Positions 25,052-34,512 of a DNA stretch of 64,000 nt are shown here, in pieces. Position numbers and translations under genes: made by a program. Origin of the DNA: Streptomyces puniciscabiei. Lineage in GTDB: Bacteria > Actinomycetota > Actinomycetes > Streptomycetales > Streptomycetaceae. The notes under the pieces were generated by a model. That model searched no databases and was not told the DNA's origin. It saw only the letters and a list, made by a program, of their open reading frames with translations. The stretch is from positions 620,001 through 684,000 of the forward strand of contig NZ_VFNX01000001.1 in the NCBI RefSeq assembly GCF_006715785.1, written 5' to 3'. Position 1 is the stretch's first letter. Every line of letters starts with the position of its first letter.

Positions 25052-26101
25052 GTGACAGTGCGTGCACGCACAGGGGCACTGAGGGGTGCCAGGGGTACGG
25101 CGATCGCGGCAGCGGCCATGGCCGCGCTGACCGCGTCACAGGCGCCGGGAGCGGTCTCGGCCGGGGCCGCGGAGCCCGCGCGGCAGGCGGCTCCCGCCGG
25201 GCATGTGCCCAGCGTGTCCGGAGACACCCCGTACCGCACCGAGCTGCCGCCGCTGCGGACGCGGAGGAAGGGCCCGGCGCCGGCGGTGACCGGCGGCGCC
25301 CTGCCCGCGACCGTGTTCGACGCGTACCGGCGTGCCGAGGAGGAGCTCGCGCGCACCGCGCCGGGCTGCCGGCTGCGCTGGCAGCTGCTGGCCGCGATCG
25401 GCCAGGTGGAGTCCGGGCAGGCCTGGGGCGGCCGGGTGACGCCCGACGGTACGACCGTCACGCCGATCCTCGGCCCCCGGCTGACGGGCGGCGCCTTCGC
25501 CGTCGTACCGGACACCGACGGCGGCGCCTACGACGGGGACCCGGTGTACGACCGCGCGGTCGGCCCGATGCAGTTCATCCCGTCGACCTGGGCCCACTGG
25601 GGCACGGACGGCAACGGCGACGGGCGCGCCGACCCGGGCAACGTCTACGACGCCGCTCTCGCCGCCGGCCGCTACCTGTGCGCCGGTGGCCGGGACCTGT
25701 CGGACCCCGCCGACCTGGACCGGGCGATCCTCGGCTACAACCACTCGGACGCCTATCTGCGCACGGTGAAGGCCTGGTACGCGTACTACCTGACCGGACA
25801 CCGCGTGGTGCCGGACGCCGCCGGGGGGTCCCGGGCGGATCTCCCGAAGTCCTCCCGCGCGAAGGCCCCGAAGAACACCGAGTCCTCGTCGCCGAAGCCG
25901 ACGGGCAGCCGTGAGCCGGCTCCTGGGCCGTCGCGTACACCGCCGGCGCCGGCCCCCTCCCCGACCCCCACGCCGTCCCGTACGGCCGCCGCCCCCACAA
26001 GGCCCGCGACGCCGGTGATTCCCGTCCCCGAACCGACCCTCACCCTGCCCGGCGGCGGAGCGCTCCCCGGCGCGGGGCCGCTGACCACGGGCAACAGCTA
26101 G
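25052..26101 (+). CDS. Secreted lytic murein transglycosylase (SLT type)
   Basis: GTG at 25052 after GAGGGGAAGG. The 349-residue protein has a signal peptide (about 1-40), and a lytic transglycosylase domain (about 85-265) with catalytic Glu120 in AIGQVESGQ, the GPMQFIPSTW motif and AGRYLCAGG/ILGYNHSDAYL. A Pro/Ser/Thr-rich tail of about 75 residues ends the protein. It cleaves the MurNAc-GlcNAc bond of peptidoglycan outside the membrane. It lies upstream of the sigma-factor gene and the mce operon on the same strand. The 128 bp before it carry no visible riboswitch. Confidence 0.9.
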   Translation: MTVRARTGALRGARGTAIAAAAMAALTASQAPGAVSAGAAEPARQAAPAGHVPSVSGDTPYRTELPPLRTRRKGPAPAVTGGALPATVFDAYRRAEEELARTAPGCRLRWQLLAAIGQVESGQAWGGRVTPDGTTVTPILGPRLTGGAFAVVPDTDGGAYDGDPVYDRAVGPMQFIPSTWAHWGTDGNGDGRADPGNVYDAALAAGRYLCAGGRDLSDPADLDRAILGYNHSDAYLRTVKAWYAYYLTGHRVVPDAAGGSRADLPKSSRAKAPKNTESSSPKPTGSREPAPGPSRTPPAPAPSPTPTPSRTAAAPTRPATPVIPVPEPTLTLPGGGALPGAGPLTTGNS

Positions 26102-26202
26102 AACACGATGGGAGTCTCCCTCTCCACAACCGCGGATACTCGGCGGTAATGTCGCCACCCGCCGGAAGCACGGGACCGGCGGGTGAGTGCGAAGGGGCCC
26201 TC

Positions 26203-27210
26203 ATGGCGACGGACATGCCTGCGGACACGGAAGCCGCCGACGCGCGTTGGCGGCGCATGTGGAGCCACCGCGAGCAGCTGCTCAAGGTGGCCCGGCGGCG
26301 CTCGATGAGTCAGGAGGACGCCGAGGACGCCGTACACGAGGCCATGCTGCGGGCCGCGGAGCGCCCGGACCTCGACGACGAGCGGCTCGGCGCCTGGCTG
26401 ACGACGGTGACGATGCGGCTGTGCGTCGACCGGTACCGGCAGGTCAACCGCGAGGCCGAGGTGGGCCGCCGCCCCACGCTCGTCGCGCCGGGCCCGGTGC
26501 CCGTCGAGGAGGCGGTGTGCGACCGGGCCGAGGCGAGATGGCTCGCCGTCCGCAGCGGGGAGCTGCCCGCCCGGCAGGCGGAGGCGCTCCGGCTGAAGTC
26601 CGAGGACCTGGACGTCGGCCAGGTCGCCGTGCGGATGGGGCTCAGCTACCGGACCGTCGAGTCGCTGCTCGCCCGGGCCCGGCGGACGCTGCGCGCCTCG
26701 CTGGCCGGCACGCTCGGGCTGGTCCTGTTCCTCGTCGGGCGCGGGCGTCCGCGCGGGGGCGGCAAGGTGCAGGCCGTGGCGGTCACCTCGACGGCGGCGA
26801 CCCTGGCGGTGGCCGGGTTCGTGCTGCCGCAGGTGCTCGGCGGGGGCGGTGGCGCGACCGCTCCGGCGCCGCACCCGGCACAGTCCCGTGGCGTGGCGCA
26901 GGTGCTCCGCAACGACACCACGGAGCCGGTGCCTGTTCCGCGCACGCGCAGGGCGTCGGCGGCCCCGGCACGGACGACGGCCCGGCCGTCCGCCGGCGAG
27001 TCCGCCGCGCCTCTCTCCGTGCCGCCCCTGCCGAAGGTCCCGACGCCTCCGCTTCCTCAGCTGCCGGTGAAGACCTCGGTGCCGTCGGTGCCGAAGGTGC
27101 CGCACCTGCCCTCGGCGCCGGCGCTGCCCTCGCCCCCCTCGGCTCCCCCGCTCCCGTCCGCCTCCCTCCCCGTACCGACCGCGAGCGTGCCCTCCCCGAA
27201 GCTGCCGTAG
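26203..27210 (+). CDS. Sigma-70-family (ECF-like) factor fused to a membrane anchor and Pro-rich tail
   Basis: ATG at 26203 after GAAGGGG; the frame is open further upstream but without RBS. The 335-residue protein has sigma region 2 (about 25-85, MSQEDAEDAVHEAM and AWLTTVTMRLCVDRYRQ) and region 4 (about 125-175, ARQAEALRLKSEDLDVGQVAVRMGLSYRTVESLL). Two hydrophobic segments (about 180-193 and 200-217) and a Pro/Ser-rich, Lys-dotted tail (about 225-335) follow. ECF factors with C-terminal membrane parts are known but uncommon; the tail would be outside the cell. It lies 119 bp before mkl and could control the mce operon, which is inference. Confidence 0.8.
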   Translation: MATDMPADTEAADARWRRMWSHREQLLKVARRRSMSQEDAEDAVHEAMLRAAERPDLDDERLGAWLTTVTMRLCVDRYRQVNREAEVGRRPTLVAPGPVPVEEAVCDRAEARWLAVRSGELPARQAEALRLKSEDLDVGQVAVRMGLSYRTVESLLARARRTLRASLAGTLGLVLFLVGRGRPRGGGKVQAVAVTSTAATLAVAGFVLPQVLGGGGGATAPAPHPAQSRGVAQVLRNDTTEPVPVPRTRRASAAPARTTARPSAGESAAPLSVPPLPKVPTPPLPQLPVKTSVPSVPKVPHLPSAPALPSPPSAPPLPSASLPVPTASVPSPKLP

Positions 27211-27329
27211 CACGCCGGGAACACGTCTCGAACGCGCCGGAAAAAAATTCGCGGTCGCCGCGACGGACGTCCCGCCCGTCCCCGTAGAGCAGATGTCGGA
27301 GCTGCTCCACGGGCGAAGGGTGGGACCGG

Positions 27330-28259
27330 ATGGGTGTCGAGATCTGTGTGGAAGGGCTGACCAAGTCCTTCGGCCACCAGGTCATCTGGCAGGACGTCTC
27401 GCTGACGCTGCCCGCCGGCGAGGTCTCGGTGATGCTCGGCCCCTCGGGGACGGGCAAGTCGGTGTTCCTCAAGACGCTCGTCGGGCTGCTCAAGCCGGAG
27501 CGCGGCTCGATCACGATCCAGGGCCGGGACATCACCAGGCTCCGCGAACACGACCTGTACGAGGTGCGCAAGCTGTTCGGGGTGCTGTTCCAGGACGGCG
27601 CGCTGTTCGGCTCGATGGACCTGTACGACAACATCGCCTTCCCGCTGCGCGAGCACACCCGTAAGTCCGAGAGCGAGATCCGGCGGATCGTCCTCGAGAA
27701 GATGGACATGGTCGGGCTGATCGGCGCCGAGCGGAAGCTTCCCGGCGAGATCTCCGGCGGTATGCGCAAGCGGGCCGGGCTCGCCCGCGCCCTGGTCCTC
27801 GACCCGGAGATCATCCTGTTCGACGAGCCGGACTCGGGCCTGGACCCGGTCCGCGTGGCCTACCTCAACCAGCTCATCGTCGACCTCAACGCACAGATCG
27901 ACGCGACCTTCCTGATCGTCACCCACGACATCGCCTCGGCCCGCCAGGTGCCCGACAACATCGGGCTGCTGTTCCGGCGCGAGCTGGTGCTGTTCGGGCC
28001 CCGCGAGGAGCTGCTGACCAGCGACGAGCCGGTCGTACGGCAGTTCCTGAACGGCCGGATGCAGGGGCCGATCGGCATGGCGGAGGAGAAGGACGCCGCC
28101 CAGGTCGAGCAGGAGCTGGCCCAGATCGACGACGGCGGCTCGGTCCAGGGCCTCACGCCGCGCCTGCTGCCGAGCCCCGGCATCAGCCGCCCGCCCCGCT
28201 GGGAGGCGATCGCGAGACGCGAGGCCGAGCTGCACGGGACGGGGGTGACGAGCGCATGA
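27330..28259 (+). CDS. mkl: Mce-associated ABC transporter ATPase (Mkl/MceG)
   Basis: The 309-residue protein has Walker A GPSGTGKS (37-44), the ABC signature EISGGMRKR, Walker B IILFDEPDSGLDP and the switch His in IVTHD. The signature SGGMRKR and a C-terminal extension of about 50 residues are typical of MlaF/Mkl ATPases that power Mce lipid importers. It sits first in an operon whose genes overlap by 4 bp: yrbEA begins inside its stop codon. The usual substrates in actinomycetes are sterols, fatty acids or phospholipids; the substrate here is not known. Confidence 0.93.
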   Translation: MGVEICVEGLTKSFGHQVIWQDVSLTLPAGEVSVMLGPSGTGKSVFLKTLVGLLKPERGSITIQGRDITRLREHDLYEVRKLFGVLFQDGALFGSMDLYDNIAFPLREHTRKSESEIRRIVLEKMDMVGLIGAERKLPGEISGGMRKRAGLARALVLDPEIILFDEPDSGLDPVRVAYLNQLIVDLNAQIDATFLIVTHDIASARQVPDNIGLLFRRELVLFGPREELLTSDEPVVRQFLNGRMQGPIGMAEEKDAAQVEQELAQIDDGGSVQGLTPRLLPSPGISRPPRWEAIARREAELHGTGVTSA

Positions 28260-29026
28260 GCCTCTCCCCGACCGGTGCGCTCAGGCACTCGGGCAACCTG
28301 TTCGCGATGGCGCTGGACGTCGTGCGGACGCTGCCCCGACGGCCCTTCCAGGCACGGGAGTTCATCCAGCAGGCGTGGTTCGTGGCGAGCGTGACGATCC
28401 TGCCGACGGCGCTCGTCTCGATCCCCTTCGGTGCGGTCATCGCGCTGCAGATCGGCAGTCTGACCCGGCAGCTGGGCGCGCAGTCCTTCTCCGGTGCCGC
28501 GTCCGTGCTCGCCGTGCTGCGCGAGGCCTCCCCGATCGTCACCGCGCTGCTGATCGCGGGCGCCGGCGGCACGGCGATCTGCGCGGACCTCGGGGCGCGC
28601 AAGATCCGGGACGAGATCGACGCGATGCAGGTGCTCGGCATCGATCCGATCCACCGGCTCGTCGTACCCCGCGTGCTGGCGTCGATGGTCGTGGCCGTCC
28701 TCCTCAACGGACTCGTCTCGGTGGTCGGCGTCGCGGGCGGCTATTTCTTCAACGTCATCCTCCAGCACGGCACGCCCGGCGCCTACCTGGCGTCCTTCAC
28801 CACCCTCGCCCAGCTGTCCGACCTGTGGGCGGCCGAGATCAAGGCGCTGGTGTTCGGGGCCATCGCGGCGATCGTCGCCTCGTACAAGGGGCTGACCGCG
28901 AAGGGCGGTCCGAAGGGCGTCGGCGATGCCGTCAACCAGTCCGTGGTGATCACCTTCATGTTGCTGTTCGTGACCAACTTCGTGATGACCGCCGTGTACT
29001 TCCAGGTCGTCCCGCAGAGGGGTTAG
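28256..29026 (+). CDS. yrbE1A: Mce-system permease YrbE subunit A
   Basis: A 256-residue MlaE-type permease with five hydrophobic segments and the conserved central stretch REASPIVTALLIAGAGGTAICADLGARKIRDEIDAMQVLGIDP. The EIDAMQVLGIDP motif contacts the ATPase. ATGA overlap with mkl. It forms the membrane channel with YrbEB. Confidence 0.93.
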   Translation: MSLSPTGALRHSGNLFAMALDVVRTLPRRPFQAREFIQQAWFVASVTILPTALVSIPFGAVIALQIGSLTRQLGAQSFSGAASVLAVLREASPIVTALLIAGAGGTAICADLGARKIRDEIDAMQVLGIDPIHRLVVPRVLASMVVAVLLNGLVSVVGVAGGYFFNVILQHGTPGAYLASFTTLAQLSDLWAAEIKALVFGAIAAIVASYKGLTAKGGPKGVGDAVNQSVVITFMLLFVTNFVMTAVYFQVVPQRG

Positions 29027-29029
29027 CCG

Positions 29030-29845
29030 ATGAGACTTCTCGACCGCCCCTTGCGCTCGCTCGAAGAGCTGGGCACCCAACTCTCCTTCTACGGCCGTTC
29101 GCTCGCGTGGACCGGCCGCACGCTGCGCCGCTACAAGAAGGAGATCCTGCGGCTGCTCGCCGAGGTGAGCTTCGGGCGCGGTGCGCTCGCCGTCGTCGGC
29201 GGCACGGTCGGCGTGATCGCCTTCCTGTCCTTCTTCACCGGCACCGAGGTCGGCCTGCAGGGGTACGCGGCCCTGAACCAGCTCGGCACCTCCAACTTCG
29301 TGGCGTTCCTGTCGGCGTACTTCAACACCCGGGAGATCGCCCCGCTGGTGGCCGGACTCGCGCTGTCGGCGACGGTCGGCGCCGGGTTCACGGCGCAGCT
29401 CGGCGCCATGCGGATCAGCGAGGAGACCGACGCGCTGGAGGTGATGGGCGTCCCGTCGCTGCCGTTCCTGGTGACGACCCGGATGATCGCCGGCTTCGTC
29501 GCGGTGATCCCGCTGTACGTGATCGGGCTGCTGTCCTCCTACCTCGCCGCCCGCACCATCACCACCGGCTACTACGGGCAGTCGACGGGCACCTACGACC
29601 ACTACTTCCACCAGTACCTGCCACCGGTGGACGTCCTGTGGTCCTTCGGCAAGGTGATCGTCTTCGCGGTGCTGATCATCCTGGTGCACTGCTACTACGG
29701 CTACCACGCGAGCGGCGGCCCGGCGGGCGTGGGTGTCGCGGTGGGCCGGGCGGTGCGGACGTCCATCGTCGCCATCAACGTCCTGGACTTCTTCCTGAGC
29801 CTCGCGATCTGGGGCGCCAACACGACCGTACGGATCGCGGGGTGA
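29030..29845 (+). CDS. yrbE1B: Mce-system permease YrbE subunit B
   Basis: A 271-residue MlaE-type permease with the parallel conserved core GAGFTAQLGAMRISEETDALEVMGVPSLPFLV and five membrane segments. It starts 4 bp after yrbEA. The last codons overlap the likely mceA start as GTGA. Together with YrbEA it makes the heterodimeric permease of the Mce complex. Confidence 0.93.
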   Translation: MRLLDRPLRSLEELGTQLSFYGRSLAWTGRTLRRYKKEILRLLAEVSFGRGALAVVGGTVGVIAFLSFFTGTEVGLQGYAALNQLGTSNFVAFLSAYFNTREIAPLVAGLALSATVGAGFTAQLGAMRISEETDALEVMGVPSLPFLVTTRMIAGFVAVIPLYVIGLLSSYLAARTITTGYYGQSTGTYDHYFHQYLPPVDVLWSFGKVIVFAVLIILVHCYYGYHASGGPAGVGVAVGRAVRTSIVAINVLDFFLSLAIWGANTTVRIAG

Positions 29846-31098
29846 GGCCGGTGCGCACGCTGAGACTCAGGCTGTACGGCATCGCGTTCCTCGTCGTGCT
29901 GGCGCTGCTGCTGTCCCTCGCGGTGGCCGTCTACCAGCAGGCGTTCACCTCCGTCGTACCGATCACCCTGCGGGCCGACACCCTCGGCAACCAGCTCGAT
30001 CCGCGCGCCGACGTCAAGCTGCGCGGGGTGCTGGTGGGCGAGGTGCGCGAGGTGCACGCCGACGGCACGAAGGCGACCCTCGACATCGCGCTGAAGCCGG
30101 GTTACGTCCCGTACATCCCCGCGGACGTGCACGCCCGGCTGCTGCCCAAGACGCTGTTCGGCGAGAAGTACGTCGACCTGGTCCCGCCCGCCCGCTCCAC
30201 GGCCCGGCCCATCCACGCAGGAGACGTGATCACCCAGGACCGTACGAAGGTCGGCATCGAGGTGCAGCAGCTGATGAACGACCTGCTGCCGCTGCTGCGG
30301 ACCGTGCGGCCCGGTGAACTCGACGCCACCCTCTCGGCGTTCGCCACCGCCCTGGAGGGCCGCGGCGACCGGATCGGCGACAACCTCACCCGGGTCGAGG
30401 GCTATCTGCGCCGGCTCAACCCGCACCTGCCGTCGCTGAAGGAGGACATCTCCCGGTTCGCCGACGTCGCCGAGGTGTACGGCGACGCCGCGCCCGATCT
30501 GATGCGGATCCTGCGCAACACGGTCACCACCAGCCGCACGATCGTCGAGAAGCAGGACCAGCTGGCCGCGGGGCTCCGCTCGACCGCCGCCGCGGCGGGC
30601 ACGGCGGACGACTTCCTCGCCGAGAACGGCGACCGGCTGATCACCCTCGGCCGGGTCTCCCGCCCCACCCTGGAGCTGTTCGCCCGCTACTCCCCCGAGT
30701 ACCCGTGCCTCTTCCAGGGCCTGGTCCGGCAGGAGAAGGCCTCGGAGGACGCGTTCCGGGGCGGCGAGATGCGCATCACCCTCGAGGTCGTCCGGCCGCA
30801 GGGGGCGTACCGGCCCGGTGAGGAGCCGGTCTACGGCGAACGGTCGGGACCGGACTGCCGTGGCCTGCCGCACCCGGCCGTGCCCGGGCCGAAGCCCCAT
30901 CTCAACGACGGTACGTCCGCCGGAGGTTCCGGCGGCGCACTCCCCGGAGGTGTCGACGTGTCCGCCACCCGGGCCGAACAGCGGGCCGTCGGCTCGCTCG
31001 TGGCCCCCGTCATGGGCGTCCCCGCGGACCAGGTGCCGCCCGTCGCGACCCTGCTGTTCGGGCCGCTCGCGCGCGGAACGGCGGTGAGCGTCGCATGA
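29842..31098 (+). CDS. mceA: MCE-family protein A
   Basis: I take the GTG at 29842, which overlaps the yrbEB stop; the in-frame GTG at 29851 is equally possible. The 418-residue protein has an N-terminal membrane helix (about 8-30), an MCE/MlaD domain (about 38-115, with KLRGVLVGEVREV), a long helical region and a C-terminal Gly/Pro-rich end. Mce proteins are thought to form a hexamer or shaft that carries lipid across the envelope. It begins a run of six coupled mce genes. Confidence 0.9.
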   Translation: MRPVRTLRLRLYGIAFLVVLALLLSLAVAVYQQAFTSVVPITLRADTLGNQLDPRADVKLRGVLVGEVREVHADGTKATLDIALKPGYVPYIPADVHARLLPKTLFGEKYVDLVPPARSTARPIHAGDVITQDRTKVGIEVQQLMNDLLPLLRTVRPGELDATLSAFATALEGRGDRIGDNLTRVEGYLRRLNPHLPSLKEDISRFADVAEVYGDAAPDLMRILRNTVTTSRTIVEKQDQLAAGLRSTAAAAGTADDFLAENGDRLITLGRVSRPTLELFARYSPEYPCLFQGLVRQEKASEDAFRGGEMRITLEVVRPQGAYRPGEEPVYGERSGPDCRGLPHPAVPGPKPHLNDGTSAGGSGGALPGGVDVSATRAEQRAVGSLVAPVMGVPADQVPPVATLLFGPLARGTAVSVA

Positions 31099-32135
31099 GC
31101 AGGCCAGGAGCCCGGCAGACCGCCGCCCCGCTGATCAAGTTCAGCCTGTTCGCGCTGGTCACGATCACGGCGACGGCACTGCTCGCCGCCACCATCGTCA
31201 ATCTCTCCTTCACCCCGAAGGACACCTACCACGCGGTGTTCTCCGACGTGACCGGGCTGGAGACCGGTGACGACATCAGGGTGGCCGGAGTCCGGGTCGG
31301 TCAGGTCGAGGACATCCGGATCAAGGACCGGACGCTGGCCGAGGTCACGTTCTCCGTCACCGCCGACCGGCCGCTGCTGACGTCCACCCACGCGGTCGTC
31401 CGCTACCGCAACCTGGTCGGACAGCGGTACATCGCGCTCACCGAGGGCACCGGCGACGGCACCGGGCGGCTGCGGCCGGGCGGCACCATCCCGCTGTCCC
31501 GGACCCAGCCGGCGCTGGACCTCAACGCCCTGCTGAACGGCTTCAAGCCGCTGTTCGCCGCGCTCAGCCCGAGCGACGTCAACCAGCTCGCCACCGAGAT
31601 CATCCAGACCTTCCAGGGCGAGGGCGGCACGGTGAACAGCCTGCTCACGCACACCGCCTCGCTCACCACGACGCTCGCCGACCGCGACCAGCTGATCGGC
31701 TCGGTGATCGACAACCTCAACACCGTCCTGGCGACCCTCGACAAGCGCGGCTCCCGCTTCTCGGACCTGCTCACCCAGCTGCGCCGGGTCGTCTCGGGCC
31801 TCTCCGCCGACCGGGGGCCCATCGGGAGGTCGCTGGTGAGCATCGGCGACCTCGCGGACGTCACGTCGGGTCTGCTGAAGGACGCGCGTGCGCCGCTGAA
31901 GGACGACATCGCCGGGCTCGGCGAGCTCACCGGAACGCTGAACGACAACCAGAAGACCGTGGAGGGCGTCCTGCAACGGCTGCCGAACAAGCTCAACGAG
32001 CTGACCGGGACGGCGTCCTACGGCTCGTGGTTCAACTTCTACCTCTGCGACTTCGACGGCCGGATCGTGCTGCCGGAGACGAAGCAGGTGCTCACCCCGC
32101 AGCTGCATGTGGCACGGGCGAGGTGCGGCGGATGA
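31095..32135 (+). CDS. mceB: MCE-family protein B
   Basis: A 346-residue protein with an N-terminal membrane helix (about 12-37), MCE domain (about 43-120, VAGVRVGQVEDI, LVGQRYIALTEG) and helical needle region. It overlaps mceA and mceC by 4 bp (ATGA). It ends in a conserved WFNFYLCDFDGR stretch typical of the B/C subunits. Confidence 0.9.
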   Translation: MSRPGARQTAAPLIKFSLFALVTITATALLAATIVNLSFTPKDTYHAVFSDVTGLETGDDIRVAGVRVGQVEDIRIKDRTLAEVTFSVTADRPLLTSTHAVVRYRNLVGQRYIALTEGTGDGTGRLRPGGTIPLSRTQPALDLNALLNGFKPLFAALSPSDVNQLATEIIQTFQGEGGTVNSLLTHTASLTTTLADRDQLIGSVIDNLNTVLATLDKRGSRFSDLLTQLRRVVSGLSADRGPIGRSLVSIGDLADVTSGLLKDARAPLKDDIAGLGELTGTLNDNQKTVEGVLQRLPNKLNELTGTASYGSWFNFYLCDFDGRIVLPETKQVLTPQLHVARARCGG

Positions 32136-33406
32136 GTCTGCGTGCCGTACGAAAGCGCCGCCCCGAGCCCCTGGTGAAGGTGCGGGTCCTGCCGCCGAAG
32201 CTGCTGAGGCTCCCGCGGTTCCCCCGGCCGCTGCCGAAGCGCGAGGCCCGCCCCGAGCCCCTCGTGAAGGTGCGCGTCCTGCCACCGAAGCTGCTGAGGC
32301 TCCCGCATCTCCCTGGGGTCCCTCGGCTCCCCCGGCTGTCGAAGCGCAGGCCCCGCCCCCAGCCCCTGGTGAAGGTGCGCGTCCTGCCACCGAAGCTGCC
32401 CGCGATCCGGCTGAGGCGCCCGCGCCTGAAGCCGTTCCGTGAGCGCAACCCGGTCGTCGTGGGCGCCGTCGGTCTCACGGTCCTCGCGCTGCTCACGGTC
32501 GCCGCGTTCAACGCCGACAGCCTGCCGCTGATCGGTGGCGGCGACACCTACAGCGCGGCCTTCTCGGAGGCGGGCGGGCTCAAGCCGGGCGACGAGGTGC
32601 GGATCGCCGGGGTCAAGGTCGGCAAGGTCGACGGCGTCGACCTGGACGGCGACCACGTCAAGGTCACCTTCAAGGTGAAGGGCCGCCCGGGATTCGGCAC
32701 CGACACGGGCGCGGCGATCCGGGTCAAGACGATCCTCGGCGCCAAGTACCTGGCGCTGTACCCGAAGGGGCCGGGCCAGCTGAAGCCGGGCAGCGAGATC
32801 CCGCTCGGGCGGACGGTGTCGGCGTACGACGTCGTCCAGGCGTTCAGCGACCTGACCACGACCAGCGAGAAGGTCGACACGGACCGGCTCGCCAAGGCGC
32901 TGGACACGATCTCCGTCACCTTCCAGGACTCGCCGGCGGAGGTACGGGCATCGATCAAGGGGCTGTCGCGGATCTCCCGGACCGTCGCCTCCCGGGACAA
33001 GGCACTGCGCGGGCTCCTCGACCATGCGAACGGGGTCACCAAGGTGCTGGCCGACCACACGAAGGACTTCTCCGCGCTGGTGAAGGACGGCGACGCGCTG
33101 TTCAAGGAGATCGCCGACCGCCGCGCGGCGATCCACAAGCTGCTCAAGGCCTCGGCGCTGCTGGGCATCGAGCTGTCCGGTCTGGTCGACGACAACAGCA
33201 AGGAGATCGGGCCGGCCCTGAAGAACCTGAACACCTTCGTGACCATGCTGGAACGCAACCAGGCGAGCCTCGACCGCAGTGTGCGGCTCCTCGCGCCGTA
33301 CGTCCGGCTCTTCACCAACACCCTCGGCAACGGCCGCTGGTTCGACTCCTACGTCCAGAACCTGGTCGCGGCTCCGGTCACGCCGCGGACGGGAGGCACC
33401 CGATGA
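32132..33406 (+). CDS. mceC: MCE-family protein C with an unusual three-copy N-terminal repeat
   Basis: ATG at 32132 in an ATGA overlap. The 424-residue protein has, before its membrane helix (about 105-125, NPVVVGAVGLTVLALLTVA), a cytoplasmic extension of about 100 residues with the motif PxPLVKVRVLPPKL at residues 11-24, 41-54 and 76-89. The DNA copies are also nearly identical. The MCE domain (about 135-215, IAGVKVGKVDGVDLDG) and helical part follow. Standard MceC proteins have only a short N-terminus, so this basic, Pro-rich extension is a local expansion. Confidence 0.9.
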   Translation: MSLRAVRKRRPEPLVKVRVLPPKLLRLPRFPRPLPKREARPEPLVKVRVLPPKLLRLPHLPGVPRLPRLSKRRPRPQPLVKVRVLPPKLPAIRLRRPRLKPFRERNPVVVGAVGLTVLALLTVAAFNADSLPLIGGGDTYSAAFSEAGGLKPGDEVRIAGVKVGKVDGVDLDGDHVKVTFKVKGRPGFGTDTGAAIRVKTILGAKYLALYPKGPGQLKPGSEIPLGRTVSAYDVVQAFSDLTTTSEKVDTDRLAKALDTISVTFQDSPAEVRASIKGLSRISRTVASRDKALRGLLDHANGVTKVLADHTKDFSALVKDGDALFKEIADRRAAIHKLLKASALLGIELSGLVDDNSKEIGPALKNLNTFVTMLERNQASLDRSVRLLAPYVRLFTNTLGNGRWFDSYVQNLVAAPVTPRTGGTR

Positions 33407-34512
33407 CCCGCAGACTCCTGGCCCTGTTCACCGCGCTCGCCGTCGTCGTGGCGCTCGCCGTGGCCCTGTGGCCGCACTCCGACCCGGTCCGGGTCACGGC
33501 GTACTTCCCGCGTACGGTCGGCATCTACCCCGGCTCCGACGTCCGCGTCCTCGGTGTCCGCATCGGCGAGGTCGAGAAGATCACGCCGGAGGGCGGCCGG
33601 GTCCGGGTGGAGCTGGCGTACGACCGGGGCCGCAAGGTTCCCGCCGACGCGCAGGCCGCCATCGTCAACTCCTCGGTCGTCAGCGACCGTTACGTACAGC
33701 TGCTGCCGGTGTACCGGAAGGGACCGCTCCTGCGGGACGGCGACGTCATCCCCGAGTCCCGTACGGCCGTCCCCGTCGAGCTGGACCGGATCTTCGACAG
33801 CCTGCACACCACCGCCGAGGCGCTCGGGCCGAACGGCGCCAACCAGCGGGGCTCGTTGTCCCGGCTGCTCGGGGTGAGCGCGGACAACCTCCGGGGCCAG
33901 GGCAAGGACCTCAACCAGACGGTCGAGGACCTGTCCCAGGCGGTCACCACGCTGTCCGACGGCCGCGGCGACCTGTTCGGAACCGTCCGGCACCTCCAGG
34001 TGTTCACGGCCGCGCTGGCGGCGGACGACACCAGCGTGCGGTCGTTCGACACCGACCTCGCCGACGTGGCCGGGCAGCTCGCCGGGGAGCGCACGGATCT
34101 CGCGGCCGCGCTGAAGTACCTGGCCGCCGCCCTCGGTGACGTGTCCGGCTTCGTGAAGGGCAACAAGAAGGCGCTGACCTCGGACGTCGCGGGCCTGGCC
34201 AAGGTCACCAAGGTCCTCGTCACCCAACGGGCCGCACTGGAGGAGCTGTTGACCGTCGCCCCCACGGGTCTGTCGAACCTGCAGAACGCCTACAACCCGG
34301 CCGCCGGCACCCTCGACACCCGCAACAACGCCCAGACCCCGCAGGACCCGGCGTCCCTGCTCTGCTCGATCCTCAGGACCACCGGGGACGACCACGGCAG
34401 CTGCACGGACCTGAAGAAACTCTTCGACTCCCTGCCGAAGCTGCCGGCGGCCCCCGCGACGACGGGCACGGTCGACAAGACCCTCGGCGGAATCCTGGGG
34501 GCACGGGCATGA
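33403..34512 (+). CDS. mceD: MCE-family protein D
   Basis: A 369-residue protein with an N-terminal membrane helix (about 3-22), MCE domain (about 28-105, VLGVRIGEVEKI, VVSDRYVQLLP) and a coiled helical region with a cysteine-bearing C-terminus. ATGA overlaps at both ends with mceC and mceE. It belongs to the same envelope complex. Confidence 0.9.
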   Translation: MTRRLLALFTALAVVVALAVALWPHSDPVRVTAYFPRTVGIYPGSDVRVLGVRIGEVEKITPEGGRVRVELAYDRGRKVPADAQAAIVNSSVVSDRYVQLLPVYRKGPLLRDGDVIPESRTAVPVELDRIFDSLHTTAEALGPNGANQRGSLSRLLGVSADNLRGQGKDLNQTVEDLSQAVTTLSDGRGDLFGTVRHLQVFTAALAADDTSVRSFDTDLADVAGQLAGERTDLAAALKYLAAALGDVSGFVKGNKKALTSDVAGLAKVTKVLVTQRAALEELLTVAPTGLSNLQNAYNPAAGTLDTRNNAQTPQDPASLLCSILRTTGDDHGSCTDLKKLFDSLPKLPAAPATTGTVDKTLGGILGARA

